NCBI GenBank assembly: GCA_947461125.1
Contig: CANHHX010000021.1
Span: 1-33,268, forward strand
Direction of reading: 5' to 3'
DNA length: 33,268 nt
From: Bacteroidota bacterium
GTDB lineage: Bacteria; Bacteroidota; Bacteroidia; Chitinophagales; Chitinophagaceae
Of this stretch, positions 32,260 through 33,268 are shown piece after piece (the stretch's first letter is position 1; each line of letters starts with the position of its first letter). The notes under the pieces are model-generated. The model was not told the DNA's origin. It worked only from the letters and a program-made list of their open reading frames with translations, and did no database searches. Made by a program: the position numbers and the translations under genes.

Positions 32260-33268
32260 ATGAAGCTATCATTACAAATTCGAGCAATTTTAACCATTTG
32301 TTTGGTTTCTATTTCGCAGATACTTTTTGCACAATGTCCTACAATTACAGTTAATCCAAATCCTGTAAACCATTTATGCGCTGGCACTACCCTAAATCTA
32401 AATGCAGATGTTATTAGCGCAACAAGTTTTAAATGGCAAAAAAATGGAGTAGATATTGGCAATACAACTAAAACCCTCACTATTCCTTCTGTTGTTGCAT
32501 CTGATGCGGGCGCTTACACTTTTGTTGCAACAAATGATTGTGGCAATACTACAAGTGGAACCGCTCAAGTAACTATTAAAGATAAGCCAAGCATCACTAA
32601 TATTACTGCGCCCACTAATGTATGCGTTGGCGCTATTGCTTCACTGGTCGCAACCGTTGTTGCAAATGGCGATAACAATTTAACATATGCATGGGCATTA
32701 AATGGAACTGCTGTTCCCAATGGAAATGGCGCAACGCTTTTAGTTCCTAATTTTCAGTCTGCAAATACAGGCACCTATTCATTTACAGTTACCAATAGCT
32801 GTGGATCTACTAGCACTGCAACCAACAATCAAAATGCAACCATTCAACTGATTACAACACCATCAATTACTACAATCAGCAATCAAAGTATTTGTGTAAA
32901 TAATAATTTATTAGTTTCAACAACAATTACCAATCTAGGTAGCACAAGTCCTACATACCAGTGGTATTTTAATGGAACTGCAATTAGTGGCCAAACAGGC
33001 GCACAACTTAATATCAGCAATATGCAAACTGCAAGAGCAGGCAGATATTACGTTACCGTTAACAATGGCTGTTCTCCAACAATTAGCAGCAACGAATTTA
33101 ACGTGACTGTTAGTGATGCACCAACCATTCAAACACAACCTGCCGCACAAACAGAAGCTTGTACCGCAACTGGTTTTACACTCTCTGTTTCAGCTAACAA
33201 TGCGCAAACTTATCAGTGGTTAAAAAATGATGGCGCTATTAGTGGTGCTACCTCTAGTACTTTTAATA
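32260..33268 (+). CDS. Large secreted Ig-repeat protein, likely T9SS-dependent (partial, cut at window end)
   Basis: At least 336 residues, open at the right edge. The signal peptide (LTICLVSISQILFAQ) is cleaved near residue 25. At least three immunoglobulin-like repeats of about 85-90 residues follow, and a fourth begins. Each opens with a Cys-containing strand (HLCAGTTLNL, NVCVGAIASL, SICVNNNLLV, EACTATGFTL), has a Trp strand (FKWQKNGVDI, YAWALNGTAV, YQWYFNGTAI, YQWLKNDGAI), and ends with GxYxxxVTN and a second Cys (ATNDCG, VTNSCG, VNNGCS). Such repeats occur in bacterial surface adhesins. A C-terminal T9SS sorting domain would lie beyond the window. Translation was done by hand; no stop is met. 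Confidence 0.8.
   Translation, partial: MKLSLQIRAILTICLVSISQILFAQCPTITVNPNPVNHLCAGTTLNLNADVISATSFKWQKNGVDIGNTTKTLTIPSVVASDAGAYTFVATNDCGNTTSGTAQVTIKDKPSITNITAPTNVCVGAIASLVATVVANGDNNLTYAWALNGTAVPNGNGATLLVPNFQSANTGTYSFTVTNSCGSTSTATNNQNATIQLITTPSITTISNQSICVNNNLLVSTTITNLGSTSPTYQWYFNGTAISGQTGAQLNISNMQTARAGRYYVTVNNGCSPTISSNEFNVTVSDAPTIQTQPAAQTEACTATGFTLSVSANNAQTYQWLKNDGAISGATSSTFN

Overview
The window comes from a Bacteroidota chromosome, most likely class Chitinophagia (family Chitinophagaceae). Four things point there. Type IX secretion parts are present (a T9SS plug protein and a PorP/SprF protein). Promoters follow the Bacteroidota TTG-N19-TAnnTTTG pattern rather than E. coli sigma70 boxes, and Shine-Dalgarno sequences are largely absent. 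There is a lipid-anchored TamA-like protein (TamL). Several proteins are of types I associate with this phylum, such as a LuxE-like acyltransferase and a Mrp ATPase without CxxC. The species cannot be named from sequence alone. The DNA is AT-rich and gene-dense; I see no tRNA, rRNA, insertion sequence, prophage or CRISPR array.

Layout. 1-3.5 kb: SRP RNA, T9SS plug protein, a LolC/E-FtsX type permease and a SpoU/TrmH rRNA methyltransferase. 3.5-10.6 kb: TamL, TruB and ProRS, then a repeat-rich lipoprotein and a FadL-like outer-membrane protein. 10.6-15.3 kb: a minus-strand run centred on tRNA maturation (TsaC/Sua5-like, a family 9 glycosyltransferase, CCA-adding enzyme, a pRiA4b ORF-3-like protein, MiaA). 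15.3-17.7 kb: DapD, the LuxE-like protein and a small lipoprotein. 17.7-21 kb: a tight three-gene run of M42 aminopeptidase, class I glutamine amidotransferase and an unrecognised ATP-grasp-like protein. 21-24.6 kb: a helical-repeat protein, a likely small RNA with a bidirectional terminator, and mrp-cmk. 24.6-28.8 kb: a CarboxypepD_reg-like protein, 3-hydroxyacyl-CoA dehydrogenase, YigZ, PrmC and ExbD/ExbB. 28.9-30.9 kb: an SPFH protein, a ribbon-helix-helix protein and a secreted endonuclease/exonuclease/phosphatase-fold protein in one operon. 31.2 kb to the end: a PorP/SprF protein followed by an Ig-repeat secreted protein that runs off the window.

Together this is mostly core translation and envelope biology. 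At least six products act on tRNA, rRNA or release factors (ProRS, TruB, CCA enzyme, MiaA, TsaC-like, TrmH-like, PrmC). Many others build or use the envelope (plug, TamL, FadL-like, glycosyltransferase, DapD, ExbBD, PorP/SprF). Convergent neighbours abut or overlap at their 3' ends in several places, so the genome is tightly packed.

The least ordinary items are: an 82% GC, 40-codon in-frame insert with a (CG)8 tract inside the glycosyltransferase; the M42/amidotransferase/ATP-grasp run; a structured small RNA candidate at about 22.64-22.76 kb; and the PorP/SprF plus Ig-repeat protein pair. Assignments rest on motif recognition by eye; no database search was run.
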